A stretch of 24,833 bases of DNA from Folioceros fuciformis (GCA_049999805.1 JBNGIO010006314.1:1-24833), one strand, 5' to 3'; positions 1 to 10,288 are shown, counted from the stretch's first letter. A program made the numbers and translations. The notes: generated by a model from the letters alone, not told the origin.

Positions 1-145
1 ACTCACCCACACACTAACCCACCCGCAAAACCCACCATTCCAGTTGTTCACTCACCCACACACTAACCCACCCGCAAAACCCACCATTCCAGTTGTTCAC
101 TCACCCACACACTAACCCACCCGCAAAACCCACCATTCCAGTTGT
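1..145. repeat. 49-bp minisatellite, about three copies
   Basis: Three near-perfect head-to-tail copies begin at 1, 50 and 99; the third diverges at 146. The unit is C-rich on the plus strand (CCCAC-type words) and has no open reading frame. The array runs off the left edge of the window, so its true copy number is unknown. There are no unique spacers between copies, so it is a minisatellite and not a CRISPR-like array. Confidence 0.95.
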
Positions 146-191
146 CCTGTCCTCTTCAAAGATACAATATTTAGAAAAAGTTTCTATTTAG

Positions 192-196
192 AAAAA
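192..196 (-). terminator. Pol III T-run terminator of tRNA-Val
   Basis: Five consecutive T residues on the minus strand lie about 17 nt downstream of the tRNA discriminator base. This is the usual minimal signal for RNA polymerase III. Confidence 0.7.
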
Positions 197-212
197 GTTT
201 CAAACGTTCTAT

Positions 213-286
213 TGGCTTCGCCCGGACTCGAACCGGAGACCTTCAGTGTGTTAGACTGACGTGATAACCAACTACACCACGAAACC
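213..286 (-). tRNA. tRNA-Val (anticodon AAC)
   Basis: Read on the minus strand, this is a complete cloverleaf. The acceptor stem GGTTTCG (286-280) pairs with CGAAGCC (220-214) through one G-U pair, and the discriminator base is A (213). The anticodon stem TCAGT/ACTGA encloses the loop CTAACAC, giving anticodon AAC. The internal Pol III promoter is intact: an A box TGGTGTAGTTGG and a B box GGTTCGAGTCC. No intron and no encoded CCA are seen, as expected for a nuclear plant tRNA. A T5 run at 196-192 (minus strand), about 17 nt past the 3' end, is a likely Pol III terminator. The upstream side (287-380) is strongly AT-rich, which is common for plant tRNA genes. Confidence 0.97.
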
Positions 287-296
287 GCACGTTCAT

Positions 297-380
297 ATTA
301 TTCATATCAACATATTCATATCAACATATCAACATATCAACATATATTAATATATTATATATATTAATATATTCATATAT
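297..380. repeat. AT-rich simple repeat (CATATCAA / TATTAATA words)
   Basis: Reiterated catatcaa words pass into alternating TA-rich sequence. The stretch lies just upstream of tRNA-Val on its coding strand and may supply the AT-rich 5' flank common in plant tRNA genes. It has no coding content. Confidence 0.8.
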
Positions 381-1258
381 AACTACTGCTTGCTTACTTT
401 TGCTTCTAAGATGCTGTAGCATCGGATCTGTTTACAAGGTGCTCTGTACGTCTTCTGAAAAAGAAAGCCGTTGGGTTGTGCTCCTGAGAGGATCCTTCGC
501 GAATCATCGCGCTCTGCAATGTACATCAAGAAGAGGCCTGATCCTACCGTTTGGGCTGGAATGTCTGACCTGACAGGTGCTGCCATGAATACATTCATTT
601 GCAGTGTCCTCAACAGTGGAAATGGAGCTCCAGATATCAGATCAGCTCAGCACAGAGCTCGATGTAGGATGCACATCTGGGAATTTGCCGAGGGAAACCC
701 AAAAACGAGAGCTCATGCTCAAGACAAAATGCTCGGTCGTGCAAGCGCTTCTGAGGTTTCGCAGCGTCTATAACATACAGAACAGCATGACAGGGGATCG
801 TGGCTGCGGCAATGCAGTCGGGGAAAGACAGAAGCTCGATCGCGATCGACCTCCCAAGTTATGCCAGAAATGCCGTCACCTCAGACATGGAGGAGAAGAG
901 GTTTCAGTCTTGTCAGTGCTTACAAGAAGAACAATGGCCTCATCACGATGCTACTAGTAGTCTGAGAGGGTAGTCAGAAAAACGGCACGAAGGTTTGCAC
1001 AAGATGTGGAAAACGAGAAAGTGCCGACAGCGACGTCGTCTGATTGAAAACGATGGAGGAGAAAGATTTTGAGGAAACGGAGTCAATTAAGTATGGCTCG
1101 TCGGCAGGTGTATTCAAACAAAGGTGTGGTTGAGAGAATTCGATTCTCCCACGGCGATATCGTGTGCACTCGAGTATCATCACCACAGTGGCCGACGGCG
1201 GTCAGGCATTTGCAGTATTTGCACCCAACCAGCTGAGGTTCCAGCTGCAGAGACAAGC
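381..1258 (+). other. Non-coding upstream region and putative 5' leader of the NPF gene
   Basis: No protein family is recognisable in any frame. Several 60-120 codon open frames exist on both strands (for example 604-957 plus and 974-1186 minus), but their residue composition looks random and none continues into the transporter. The 3' part probably holds the promoter and 5' UTR of the NPF gene. A 26-codon upstream ORF (1053-1133) is listed separately. No clear TATA box or TSS motif could be fixed. Confidence 0.5.
1053..1133 (+). other. Possible 26-codon uORF ahead of the NPF gene
   Basis: An ATG at 1053 opens a short, glutamate-rich reading frame (start MEEKDFEETE) that ends with TGA at 1131-1133. 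This is 125 nt before the NPF start and in a different frame from it. It would act as a translational uORF only if the transcript starts upstream of 1053, which the sequence cannot show. It could instead be a misjudged part of an alternative first exon. However, a GTGTGG donor near 1124 and the acceptor before 1251 do not give a phase that joins it to the transporter frame. Confidence 0.3.
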
Positions 1259-3419
1259 ATGGATCTGGACCAGTCCAAGGGTGGGGAGGGCCAGCAAGAT
1301 GACATGGCTGGCTCCAGTGAAGACAAAACCATGACCGCAGACGGGTCCGTCGACCTCCAAGGCCGCCCCGTGAGCAGGCTCAATACCGGCGGATGGAAGG
1401 CCTGCCACTACATCTTCGGTACTTCACGCCAGGCGCAATTTTATGCAATTTGTGGGGTGAATGATTGATTGCGTGTAGGAGTAGAATTGATTTCGTCATT
1501 GCCAGTCTCCCCGCGAGCAATGCAACAGGCTCCAGGACCTCCTCAATTCTCACCTTCATTCCTCAATTTCGCTGCACGCAGGGCAGGAGATAGCGGAGCG
1601 GATTGCGTACTACGGCATCGCCTCCAACCTGGTGACGTATCTCACCACCGAGCTGCGGGAGGGACTAGCCTTCGCGGCCAAGAGCGTCAACAACTGGAAT
1701 GGAAGCGTCTTCCTGTTCCCAATCCTGGGAGCGATTGTGGCCGACTCGTTCCTCGGCCGCTACTGGACCATCGTTGTCTTCTGCCTCGTCTACGCGCTGG
1801 TAAGCTCAAGCCCTTCCTGCTCCAGCTGAGATGCCATTCGCAACAGATAGGTTTGACGTACACGAGGATGTCCGTGGACGAGCTTGGCTTGGTACTCCAG
1901 CCAAGATGGCGAGATGGCTTGCGCAGAAGCCAGGGCAGCACTCCAGGACATCCATGGCTAAGCTTGAGCTTGCCCGAGCTCTCTGCAGGCCGCCTTGATG
2001 CTCACCGCAGCCGTGTCGCTGCGGAGCCTGAGACCCCCACCATGCTCGGCAAGCTCTTGCAAGTCGGCGTCTCGGGGGCAGGTGGCCGTCTTCTACTTGG
2101 CGCTGTACCTGATGGCGATCGGCAACGGGGGAATCAAACCGTGCCTATCTTCCCTTGGAGCGGATCAGTTCGACGAGGAGGACGAGCGGGAGCGGAAGCA
2201 GAAGCTCTCCTTCTTCAACTTCTGGTACGTAGCCTTAGGCGTGGGCGTCTTGTTCGCCGTCACCGCGGTGGTGTACATCCAGGACAACGTCGGGTGGGGA
2301 TGGGGTTACGGGATCCCCACAATGTCTTTGGCTCTAGGCTCGCTCATCTTCCTCCTGGGCACGCCGCGCTACAGGCACAAGCGGCCGCTTGGGACCCCGC
2401 TGTTGCAGTTTCTCCATGTGTTTGTGGCCGCAGCCCGATCCCGGCCGCGGCCATCCGCAGACCTCTACGAGCATCCGCCGCAGTACTATCACAAGACTGG
2501 CCGGAGGCAGGTCCTGCACACCGACACTCTCCGCTTCCTGGACAGGGCTGCGGCCGGGAGCTTCCCTAGTGAAGAAGCTTCGGAGCCGAATCCATGGTGG
2601 ATGTGCACAGTGACGCAGGTGGAGGAGGTGAAGGTGTTCCTGCGACTGGTGCCTATCTGGCTCACCAACCTCATGTTCCTTGTGGTGTACGCCCAGAGCT
2701 CCACTTTCTTCGTGAAGCAGGCGGCAACACTGGACACGCGGTTGGGGCCGAGGTTCAAAATCCCCCCGGCCTCCATCGCTATCTTTGCGGTGCTGCCGTA
2801 CTTGGTCGTCACGGTGGCGTATGACAGGTTTATGGTGTCGATGCTGAGGAAGTGGACAGGGCATCCGCGTGGGATTCCGACCGTGCTGAGGATGGGGGTC
2901 GGGATGGCCTTTTCCATCCTGGCCGTGGTGATTGCCGCACTCACGGAGCAAAAGCGGCGGCGGGTGGCCAGGAACACCGAGCCCGGGCGGGAACTCCCTT
3001 TCCTCCCCATGTCCGTCTTCTGGCTGGTGCCGCAGTACGTGATCCTGAGCATCGCGGAGTCCTTCACCATTATAGGGCAGATCGAGTTATTTTACGAGGA
3101 GGCCCCGGACCACATGAAGAGCGTGGGCACCGCGCTCATGCTTGCCTTGACGGGATTGGGGAGCTTTCTCAGTAGCGCGCTCATTACCATCATCAACAGA
3201 GCGACTGGTGGATACGGCAAGCCGTGGATTGGCGACACCATCGACCATTCCAGGATAGACCTGTTCTACTGGGCGCTGGCCGTGCTCAGTGCGATCAACA
3301 TGGCTGTCTATGCCTACTGCGCTGCCATCTACACTGCCAGAACCACGGAAAGCGCTGCCTCTGCTCCTGCCCCTGCACCTGCCGCTCCCGTCTCGGAGTT
3401 GGCGGTGGTTGCATCATGA
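1259..3419 (+). CDS. NPF (NRT1/PTR) family proton-coupled nitrate/peptide transporter
   Basis: Spliced model: exons 1259-1418, 1582-1799 and 1989-3419, stop TGA at 3417-3419, 602 aa. This is a normal length for a 12-helix major-facilitator protein of the NPF family (proton-driven import of nitrate, di/tripeptides, hormones or glucosinolates). The N-terminus carries the family entry block DLQGRPVSRLNTGGWKACHY. The proton-coupling motif is intact across the first intron as E56-I-A-E59-R60, followed by AYYGI. Other family blocks are FYLALYLMAIGNGGIKPC, GADQFDE, FFNFWYV, the long central loop ending HTDTLRFLDRAA and CTVTQVEEVK, and FYEEAPDHMKSVGTAL in the C-terminal half. The tail is Ala/Pro-rich. 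The start ATG has a good context (A at -3, G at +4) and is the first in-frame ATG giving a typical NPF N-terminus. Introns are GT-AG (163 and 189 bp). Exon 3 is very GC-rich compared with the other genes here, which explains long antisense open frames over it. The substrate and NPF subfamily cannot be assigned. The plasma or vacuolar membrane location is inferred from the family. Confidence 0.94.
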
Positions 3420-4111
3420 CTTACCTCACTCGCTCTCGGATGACTCCCTCCTAGCGTTCGAATTGGTCGATTATCTTCGCCCGCCCTTCTCTCTTGTTTA
3501 GTGTGACACCCGTTTTCAACCTTCTTGAGAGGAAGCACTGGCTTTACATATGCCCAAAGGACGTGAGTGTATTGCTTTAAGAGACCACGCTTGAAGAGAG
3601 CAGGCGGCACGCGAAGGCTCCATTTCTTCAGGCCGCTCATGTTCCTGGTGATTCACTGCTCAATGGTTCCACGCTCAATCCTTCCTTCCCCGATTCCTGC
3701 ACGGCTCAAGCATAAGTCCTTGCCCGATTCATGGACGGCCTGGCCGACATGTCCTTGCCCGGTCGGTAGATGCTTTGGGAAATGGGTTCGATTCTATGGA
3801 CTTGACTTTTATGAGCAGTAAAATATTCTTAACCTTTGAATATGGCACTATTCAAGGCCACTACGTCAATCCCTTGTGAAAGACTTGAAAGGGTCTACCT
3901 GTCACTGCAGTCACTGTCGTTTTGCTGTCGCTGGTGGCCTTTGAACAGCAACGCACAGATTTGTGAACTGTCCACGCACTTTCCTTTTCATGGCGAGACG
4001 CAATAGATACGTAGAGACGTTAGGCCAAGTGTGTGGTGACAGAGATGAAATATGAAATGACTTGGGTAGCGCCGGAGTCCAGTTCACCGGCAGCTGACAC
4101 CGGAGTGTCTG
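3420..4111. other. Intergenic region between convergent NPF and XPG genes
   Basis: About 690 bp separates the NPF stop codon from the XPG stop candidate on the opposite strand. It must hold both 3' UTRs. I see no conserved coding sequence, no tRNA and no canonical AATAAA on either strand (a weak AATATT-type word lies near 3822). The open frame at 3567-3821 has no recognisable content. Confidence 0.6.
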
Positions 4112-7100
4112 TTACGAATTCAGGTCGACAACCCGCTTCGTCTCTTCCTTCGGAGATTCCGCACCGCTTTCAGGCCTGGATCTGTTACGGGTTCGTTGTC
4201 CCAGTCTNNNNNNNNNNNNNNNNNNNNNNNNNNNNNNNNNNNNNNNNNNNNNNNNNNNNNNNNNNNNNNNNNNNNNNNNNNNNNNNNNNNNNNNNNNNNN
4301 NNNNNNNAGACAGAATTGCTGCATTCCTTTCGTCCGTCCCCACGGGCTGTCCAATGACTGAATTGCCAGCTGCCTGGTCCGTGGCTGAGTTGCCAACTGC
4401 CTGGTCCGTGGCTGAGTTGCCAGCTGCCTGGTCCATGGCTGAGTTGCCAGCTGCCTGGTCCATGGCTGAGTTGCCAGCTGCCTGGTCCACGGCTGAGTTG
4501 CCAGCTGCCTGGTCCACGGCTGTGTTACCAGATGCCTGGTCCATCGCTGAGTGGCCAGCTGCCTGGTCCAGGGCTGAGGTCGCAGCTTCCTCCTCCACAG
4601 CCTTGTCCACAAGGACAGCGGCTGACTCATGGGAGATGGCATCGCCGGCAGGCCTCTGCCCCCTTCGACTTGATCGAAGCACACGGTCGCTACCCGCTCC
4701 TGCCCCCAGTTCCAGATCCTTCTGTGGTGTCGTTTTACCCTTCTTGGAAACCTTCGGTGTAGTTTCTTTCTTCGCCTTCCGCTTTTTCCGCGGGGAGATC
4801 TGACTTGAGGGAAGATCCACAATCTCGTCTGAGAGTTTCCCCGTGATACCACGGACAGCCTTCTGAATGCGGGTGCTGCGGATCTTGGCGAACCGTTGAC
4901 TGAACGAGTAGAAGGCATCGAGGCGGAGTTGCGTCTGATTTCAAGGAGCAGCAATAACAACAGACATGAGACGGATTTTCCAGCAGAGTGATGGCATGAA
5001 AGATAACAGATGAGGCACACCCGTCAATTACCTCACGGCGGTCGTACTCTCTGAGGACTGGCAGCAATAACTCGTCCGATTTTGCCTTGTTCCACGAGAA
5101 GCGTTCAGCACACATCCTGCGAACCCCCAATATGGACTACCGCGTGAGTCCTGAAGTTGTCTGCATGCTCCTAGCTACACTGATTCAGCAAATGAAGTAA
5201 GTACCCACTTCCGTAGAGCATCAAGATCTGGTCGTCCCCAACTGAACGATTCCTGAGACTGGTCAACTTGCGGTTCTGTGTACGCGGCCACCACAGCTTC
5301 ACTCGGGAATGACTCTGAAACAGTCCAGTTCTTGCTAACCGCTCGCTGCACAGCATTGAACGTTGATGGCAGGCACGAAGGTGAACAAAGGCATCCATGA
5401 CTCTCGATCTTGCCGCAAAATGCTGGGCAACAGAAACATAACGGTCCCAAGTGTAAGAAATCCTTACGTGCTTTGACATAAACTGCTGTTGACGTGCGCT
5501 AAGGCTACTTTCCCCCTGGTCCAAGTACGCATCCTGGCCTTCAACAGGCGTGCATCCTGCATCAGCTTGCCCTTTCCTTCCGCTCTTATATTTCTGGGGC
5601 ATCTGCTTTAGCAAAGATAAATCAGGCGAGTCAAGCCACTCCTTGAAAAGTTGGAGACCGCTTTCCCCAGGGAAGGCATTCACCACCTCTATAGCATTAA
5701 CAATGCCAATCCCACTGTCCAGACCACATGAGGGGAGTCTCAGAATCTGAACACTTGGTTAAACACAACGAGAAAGGAAATGACCAGTGGATTCAAAAGC
5801 GCATGATGCTCAACCATTCCTGACCTTATGCCCTCAGTGTAGTCACTGCCAAGCAGCAAAGCCATTTGTATGAGCTTGTCTCTGCTCAATCCAAGTTCTG
5901 ATTCAACGTCCTGTAGAGGCAAATCACCTTTTCATGTGCAAATGCTAAATCAAATGCAAATGAGACTCAAGAACCGAAAGCCTAATAATAAGCCCAGCTG
6001 ATCACCCACCTTCATGTGATATGTCTCCACGTACTTTCTATCATCAAAAATGTTCTTATACACATTCCTTCCACCAAAAAGGAACACATCACTGTCGTCT
6101 GTTACCACACCATCAACTAATCCAGAAGTATCCATGAATGCACATTGCGCCTCTGCTTCCATGGGCGCTATGATATACGGCAACCCAAACATCTGCAGTA
6201 ATTCCTGTTATCCACCACCACAATTAAGATCCGAGAAGCAGACGTACTCCTTCACCCGTTTCAACTGGCTTAATGCACACACTGATGCTCGTCGCACAAA
6301 AAATGACAATACTTGTGAACAAGCATGACCCACGCTCTACGCATCTCTACCAACCCTCATGCCATATGTCAAGTTACCACGTGACATACCTGGCACTCAG
6401 CAAACATCTCGCCGGTTACATTGTCTGCATTGCGCTCATTCATTTGCTGGGAGAACAATAACTCTGACTCCTCCCTCAAGAGTGTCTCCCTCTCTATTTC
6501 CAACTTTCGTTTCTCTCTTTCCTGAATGGCAACATCATTTGCGTGCATCTCGTCTGTGTCTGTCATGACCTGTTTTCCTTTCTCCCAGCAACTTCCGTCC
6601 CTTGTACTGCAAGTGTCTTGCGAGTCAATGGCCTGAAAGTGATTGGTGTCCCTTTGGGAAAATTCGACCACCTCTGAGGGTCTATCCATTCTCTGTGAAC
6701 TGGAGATCTCCAACATCGGACTTGCGCTGGCATGGGACTCAAGTTGTGAAGAAGCCTTTCTCACTTGTACATTTTTACCAGCAGGGGTGTCTGGCTTTCC
6801 AGGAATGCCCTCCCCTGAATCGCCCATGCCCCTTGAGCTTGATGGCAGAAGCGGAGCATCAGCAACATTTGTCGTGCCATCAAAGATTCTAAGCAAGTCA
6901 TCTTCCCCATTGCCATTTGATTGCTTCAGACCTTTGTGACCTGCCCCAACCACCTCATTTTCCAGCAAACTCCTACCTACTGTGGGTCGTACATCGTCTC
7001 CATAACCTTGACAAGGACCAGAATGATCTCCAGCCACGGGTTCCTCCTCCTCACCCTCCCACTCTATGTCAGGGTCAGTCCTATCTGCTATTCCCGCATC

Positions 7101-10100
7101 AGGGACTTTCAAGTCCATATCTACTACAGACGCTGCATCAGCACTTCCCATTTCACGGGATGAAACCTGTTCTTCATCTGGACCATTGTCCTCATAAACA
7201 CCTGCACCTGCAACCTCATTATCCATCAAACTCGTATCTGCCGTGGGCTGTATATCATCTGCATGATCTTGACCAGAAACACAAGAGCCACCAGCCTTCG
7301 GTTCCTCCACCTCCTCTTCCCACTCTAGGTCATCGTCAGTCTCATTTGTTAGCCCCGCTGCGGGGATATTCAGCTTCATATCTACAACAGAAGTGGTATC
7401 TGCACTTCCTTCCCCGTGAAGTGACACTTGTTCATCACCAGGAACATGGAGATAGGTGGTCGCCAATGAATCAACTCCAGCTACCGTTACACCTTCCATG
7501 AGGTTCATGGGGGGAAATAAACCAACCTCCTTCCTCTGCAGGTCACTGCTACTACTTGTGTTGGTTTTGCCGTCATTTTGATGCTGCTGACATGTGGACA
7601 AGGGGCTCGCCCTTGAATCTTCCCACTCCAATTCACTATCAGCTGCAGCTTCTGGAACATGAGTCTGGAAGATTTCGTTGTGACCTGAAACCATGTCTTT
7701 GGGAAGCTTTCCCTGACCATTGACGGGATTCACTGCTGATACTAAATCGTTAAAAAAATCATCTGCTTCATCTGGTCCTGCACTGTTATCGTCCAGGAAA
7801 GAAATCTGAAAACTTCCCAGCCCTGATGGCGGATTGTCAGACCCAACCCTGACATCATCCTCACTAGGTTTTTTCTCTACTCCTTGACCCTTCATAGAAT
7901 TCATAAAGTCACTCTCCGTAGAGAAAAGATCAATGAACAGCTCATCCCCTTCATCTAATCCTGCCGTCTCATCATTGGCGAATGATACCTGCAGTCCTCT
8001 GGCTCCAGTTGATGGGGGTTCAACCCCATTCCCGACATAGCCTTGTCCTGAACGGTCGGGTGATTTGTCCCGGCCTACAAGGCGATTAAAAGTAGAAGCT
8101 CCAGCAAGGGAGAGGCTGATGGGCCCCAATCTTCTGACATTACGGCCTATGAGATTCGCTGCATCAGAACTGGTTGTTTCACTATCCTTCAGACTGGCCC
8201 TTCTCGAAGGAACAGCGCCTGAGGCTGATGCCAAAATTATGTTTTGGGAATTAGACACGCTCAGAAGTGCTGCCTCCATGGTGGGGGCTGATCCTTGGCT
8301 CAAGTCCAACCCGCTGCATCAAATATTGAGCAGGATGTAAGCACTGCCTGGTAGTAGATTTAGAGCTGGAATATCAACCCGCACAAAAACTCAAAAAATG
8401 TGGCAACATCACAGCACAAAAACATAGGAACAAAACCATGAGAATTGTGTCTGGAGAGAAATCAAAACATACTCTTTTTGGCCAGAAAAAGCAGACGAGA
8501 AAATATATTCTCGTGCAGTTTCAGAGGCAATTCGGGTGCTTGGAACACCACCAACACCTACACCAGCAGCAGCTTGTTGAACTTCATTTATTTCACGTCG
8601 AAAAGCCACAGTCTTAAGATAAGCCTCGATTTGTAGCTCAGAGAAAGAAGATGGTGCCTGCAATGTAGACGCCAAGAGTGAACGAGAGGCAACACAGATG
8701 CGCAGCAATAATGAGAAGAACAATTGGCATACCTGTGCCACACGTTGGAATTTCTGTCTGTTTTCAGCCACAAGCTGTTCTCTCATCTGCAGGAACATTG
8801 GCACCAAGATCAGGAGCTAGCTGTAACCCTCTCAGCGACCAAGAATCCCAAACTGTTAAATTGGTAAAAGGCAGCTCCTTGCAACCCCCGTCCTTCAGGG
8901 GTTAAGCTGTGTAACCTGCACTGAAACTGTCTGAACCCCTTTCACTAACCTGAACCAGGAGATCTAGTTGCATGGAGGGGGGTAGAGATGCCAAAACCGC
9001 AGGATCCAGTCGCCCATGTGCAGTTGGCTGACAAAGGTGACTCTATGTTAGTCCTGAGTACAATTGGTGTCACATCCATCACAACCATGAAGGGTCAAAC
9101 AGAGAATGGTGGAGACCAGCATCAGAAGCTCATCTGTCTCCTCCTCATCTTCGTCTGAGTTGGCATTCAGCTCCACCACACCATCGTCAGTTTCCTCTGG
9201 CGCCAATGATAAGGATGCAGCAAGTCTGTTGGTCATCAGGAATTGAAATTGAAGCTACTCTCATCATGGTCATCGCATGCATGCTCAGCAAATCAGACAA
9301 ACCCGGGTCTCTAGCAGGGTCACAGATCCAGACCCCAGGAGCACTTGTTTAGACCCTATGTAGACGAGCATAACAAATATGCAACATCCAGGCACAAGTA
9401 AGACAATGAAAAGAAATATTCGAAACACTCTTAAGATGTGCCAAACTTCTCAGAACTCTTCAGAATCTTACATCTCATCCATTTGCTCTTGAGATGCAGG
9501 AGCTTGAGCAGAAGCAGGACCTGCATTCTCCCGTTCTTCCTTAGTCGGGGCTGGTGGCTGTGCATGAACTTCTTCAGTATCGTGACGAGCGACCTCGTCA
9601 TCTCTCTCGTCGCCTCCATCTCCACCAAATGATTTGCCCCTTTCCAGAGTTTCTCCGGAGCCCAGCTGTTCCTCCAATTGTCTCATTCGCAGCTGTCTCC
9701 ACAGCACAAGACTGTCTCAGACCCCGAGCAGGCAGGATCGAAGGCCCAAAACATCCAACGCACATGCCCTCACACATACACGATTAAGCAGCAACTTCTC
9801 AGCAGTCTTGCGTATCTTGGATTGGGCCTTCTCCCGCTGCCTCCTCCTAGCGAGCACAGTTCTCCGCTTGAGGGCAGGTGTGCCCCCGTCGAAGACGAAC
9901 ACCGGTTTCACCCGCAGATAGAGCAGCTTGCAAATTCGTCGGAAAAAGCCAAGCAGGTGGGCGTTCCTGATCATATCACCCCGGTCATCCCGCATGGCCT
10001 TCATGAACTGGATAATCCAGATGCTGGCATCTGCTCGACAGAATCGGTTCAGAGAAGACCCGGTAAATTCCTGGGCAGCCTGGATTGGCAAGCGCTTCTG

Positions 10101-10288
10101 GGCAGCTGACGGCTGCCTCTGCAACTGCACTTCAATCACGGAGTCCAGCAGACAGTCATTCATGAATCATGGAGGGGGTAGCAAGGGGAAGAGCAGGTAC
10201 CGATAGCAAGCTTCTTGCTCCCCAAAGCCTCCACAGAGACGCGACGACCCACAGGAGCCAGCAGCTCCCACAACCCATGAACTCCCAT
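4112..10288 (-). CDS. UVH3: XPG/UVH3-type structure-specific DNA repair endonuclease (interrupted by assembly gap)
   Basis: Cuts 3' of DNA lesions in nucleotide excision repair, in the nucleus, together with TFIIH. Exons (minus): 10288-10201, 10030-9780, 9692-9472, 9225-9117, 9027-8950, 8786-8733, 8657-8473, 8313-6390, 6204-6010, 5910-5825, 5714-5468, 5345-5209, 5116-5032, 4934-4308 up to the gap; 1429 codons before the Ns. The N domain starts [12 protein letters not shown] with metal-binding D30 (AIDASIW) and D77 ([13 protein letters not shown]), the same numbers as in human XPG. The I domain has [10 protein letters not shown] (E986, E988) and [11 protein letters not shown] (D1007, D1009), then the helix-two-turn-helix block [18 protein letters not shown]. 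Catalytic residues are complete. The acidic spacer (mainly exon 8) carries internal duplications. A basic NLS-like run (about residues 1269-1285) precedes nine 9-residue repeats. Beyond the gap the frame is unknown; stops at 4112 or 4120 end two candidate basic tails. All introns are GT-AG; one donor is weak (GTCTCC after 9117). Confidence 0.95.
4208..4307. other. Assembly gap of 100 N inside the XPG C-terminal exon
   Basis: Exactly 100 undefined bases, the usual placeholder for a gap of unknown length. It abuts a 27-bp coding minisatellite, so a collapsed or unresolved repeat is the likely cause. The reading frame cannot be carried across it. Confidence 0.98.
4360..4602 (-). repeat. 27-bp coding minisatellite, nine copies, in XPG
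   Basis: Units begin every 27 bp at 4360, 4387, 4414, 4441, 4468, 4495, 4522, 4549 and 4576 on the plus strand; the outer copies are more degenerate. On the minus strand each encodes a 9-residue unit of the form A-(M/V/T)-D-Q-A-A-G-N-S. This makes a low-complexity Ala/Asp/Gln/Gly tail at about XPG residues 1331-1412, downstream of the basic NLS-like run. The period is a multiple of three, so copy-number change keeps the frame. Confidence 0.95.
6953..7440 (-). repeat. 261-bp (87-residue) tandem duplication in the XPG spacer
   Basis: Two diverged copies, about 7214-7440 (first in the protein) and 6953-7179 (second), are offset by exactly 261 bp. Shared protein landmarks, in order, are EQVS, SADxxSVVDM, D(L/I)EWE, an E-rich run ending EEP, and N-E-V-(A/V)-G-A-G. 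The DNA match is also visible, for example gcacttcc at 7141 and 7402. The duplication lies inside exon 8 and preserves the frame. Confidence 0.9.
7734..7998 (-). repeat. Second internal repeat pair in the XPG spacer
   Basis: Two related acidic segments are encoded at about 7998-7912 and 7815-7734 on the minus strand. The first reads [19 protein letters not shown] and the second [19 protein letters not shown]. The pattern Q-(V/I)-S-F-x-(N/D)-D-x-(T/S)-A-G-x-D-E-x-D-(E/D)-(L/F)-F is shared without gaps. The copies start about 180 bp apart. They are more diverged than the 261-bp duplication further along the protein, so probably older. Confidence 0.8.

Noticed and set aside
1-145. Possible CRISPR-like array
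   Set aside because: The copies are contiguous with no unique spacers, and the genome is eukaryotic.
383-957. Possible small genes upstream of NPF (76 codons minus, 100 and 117 codons plus)
   Set aside because: No family resemblance, they overlap on both strands, and their composition looks random.
1469-2569. Open frame of 366 codons on the plus strand over the NPF gene
   Set aside because: It is a shifted frame across introns 1 and 2 and into exon 3. The conserved NPF blocks are in another frame.
2334-3070. Two long antisense open frames (205 and 193 codons) opposite NPF exon 3
   Set aside because: They mirror GC-rich coding sequence, contain no recognisable domain and overlap each other in different frames.
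4185-4207. Ending the XPG protein in the third frame after the gap (stop at 4185)
   Set aside because: The gap length is unknown, so no frame can be proven. This one leaves only six codons, whereas the other two frames give longer basic tails.
5205-5208. Alternative XPG donor GTACTT one codon downstream of the chosen one
   Set aside because: It would put exon 13 out of frame with an early stop. The donor GTGGGT after 5209 restores [11 protein letters not shown], matching the family.
6917-7501. 194-codon plus-strand frame rich in Pro, His and Leu
   Set aside because: It is the complement of the duplicated acidic XPG exon. Its apparent repeats are explained by the 261-bp duplication.
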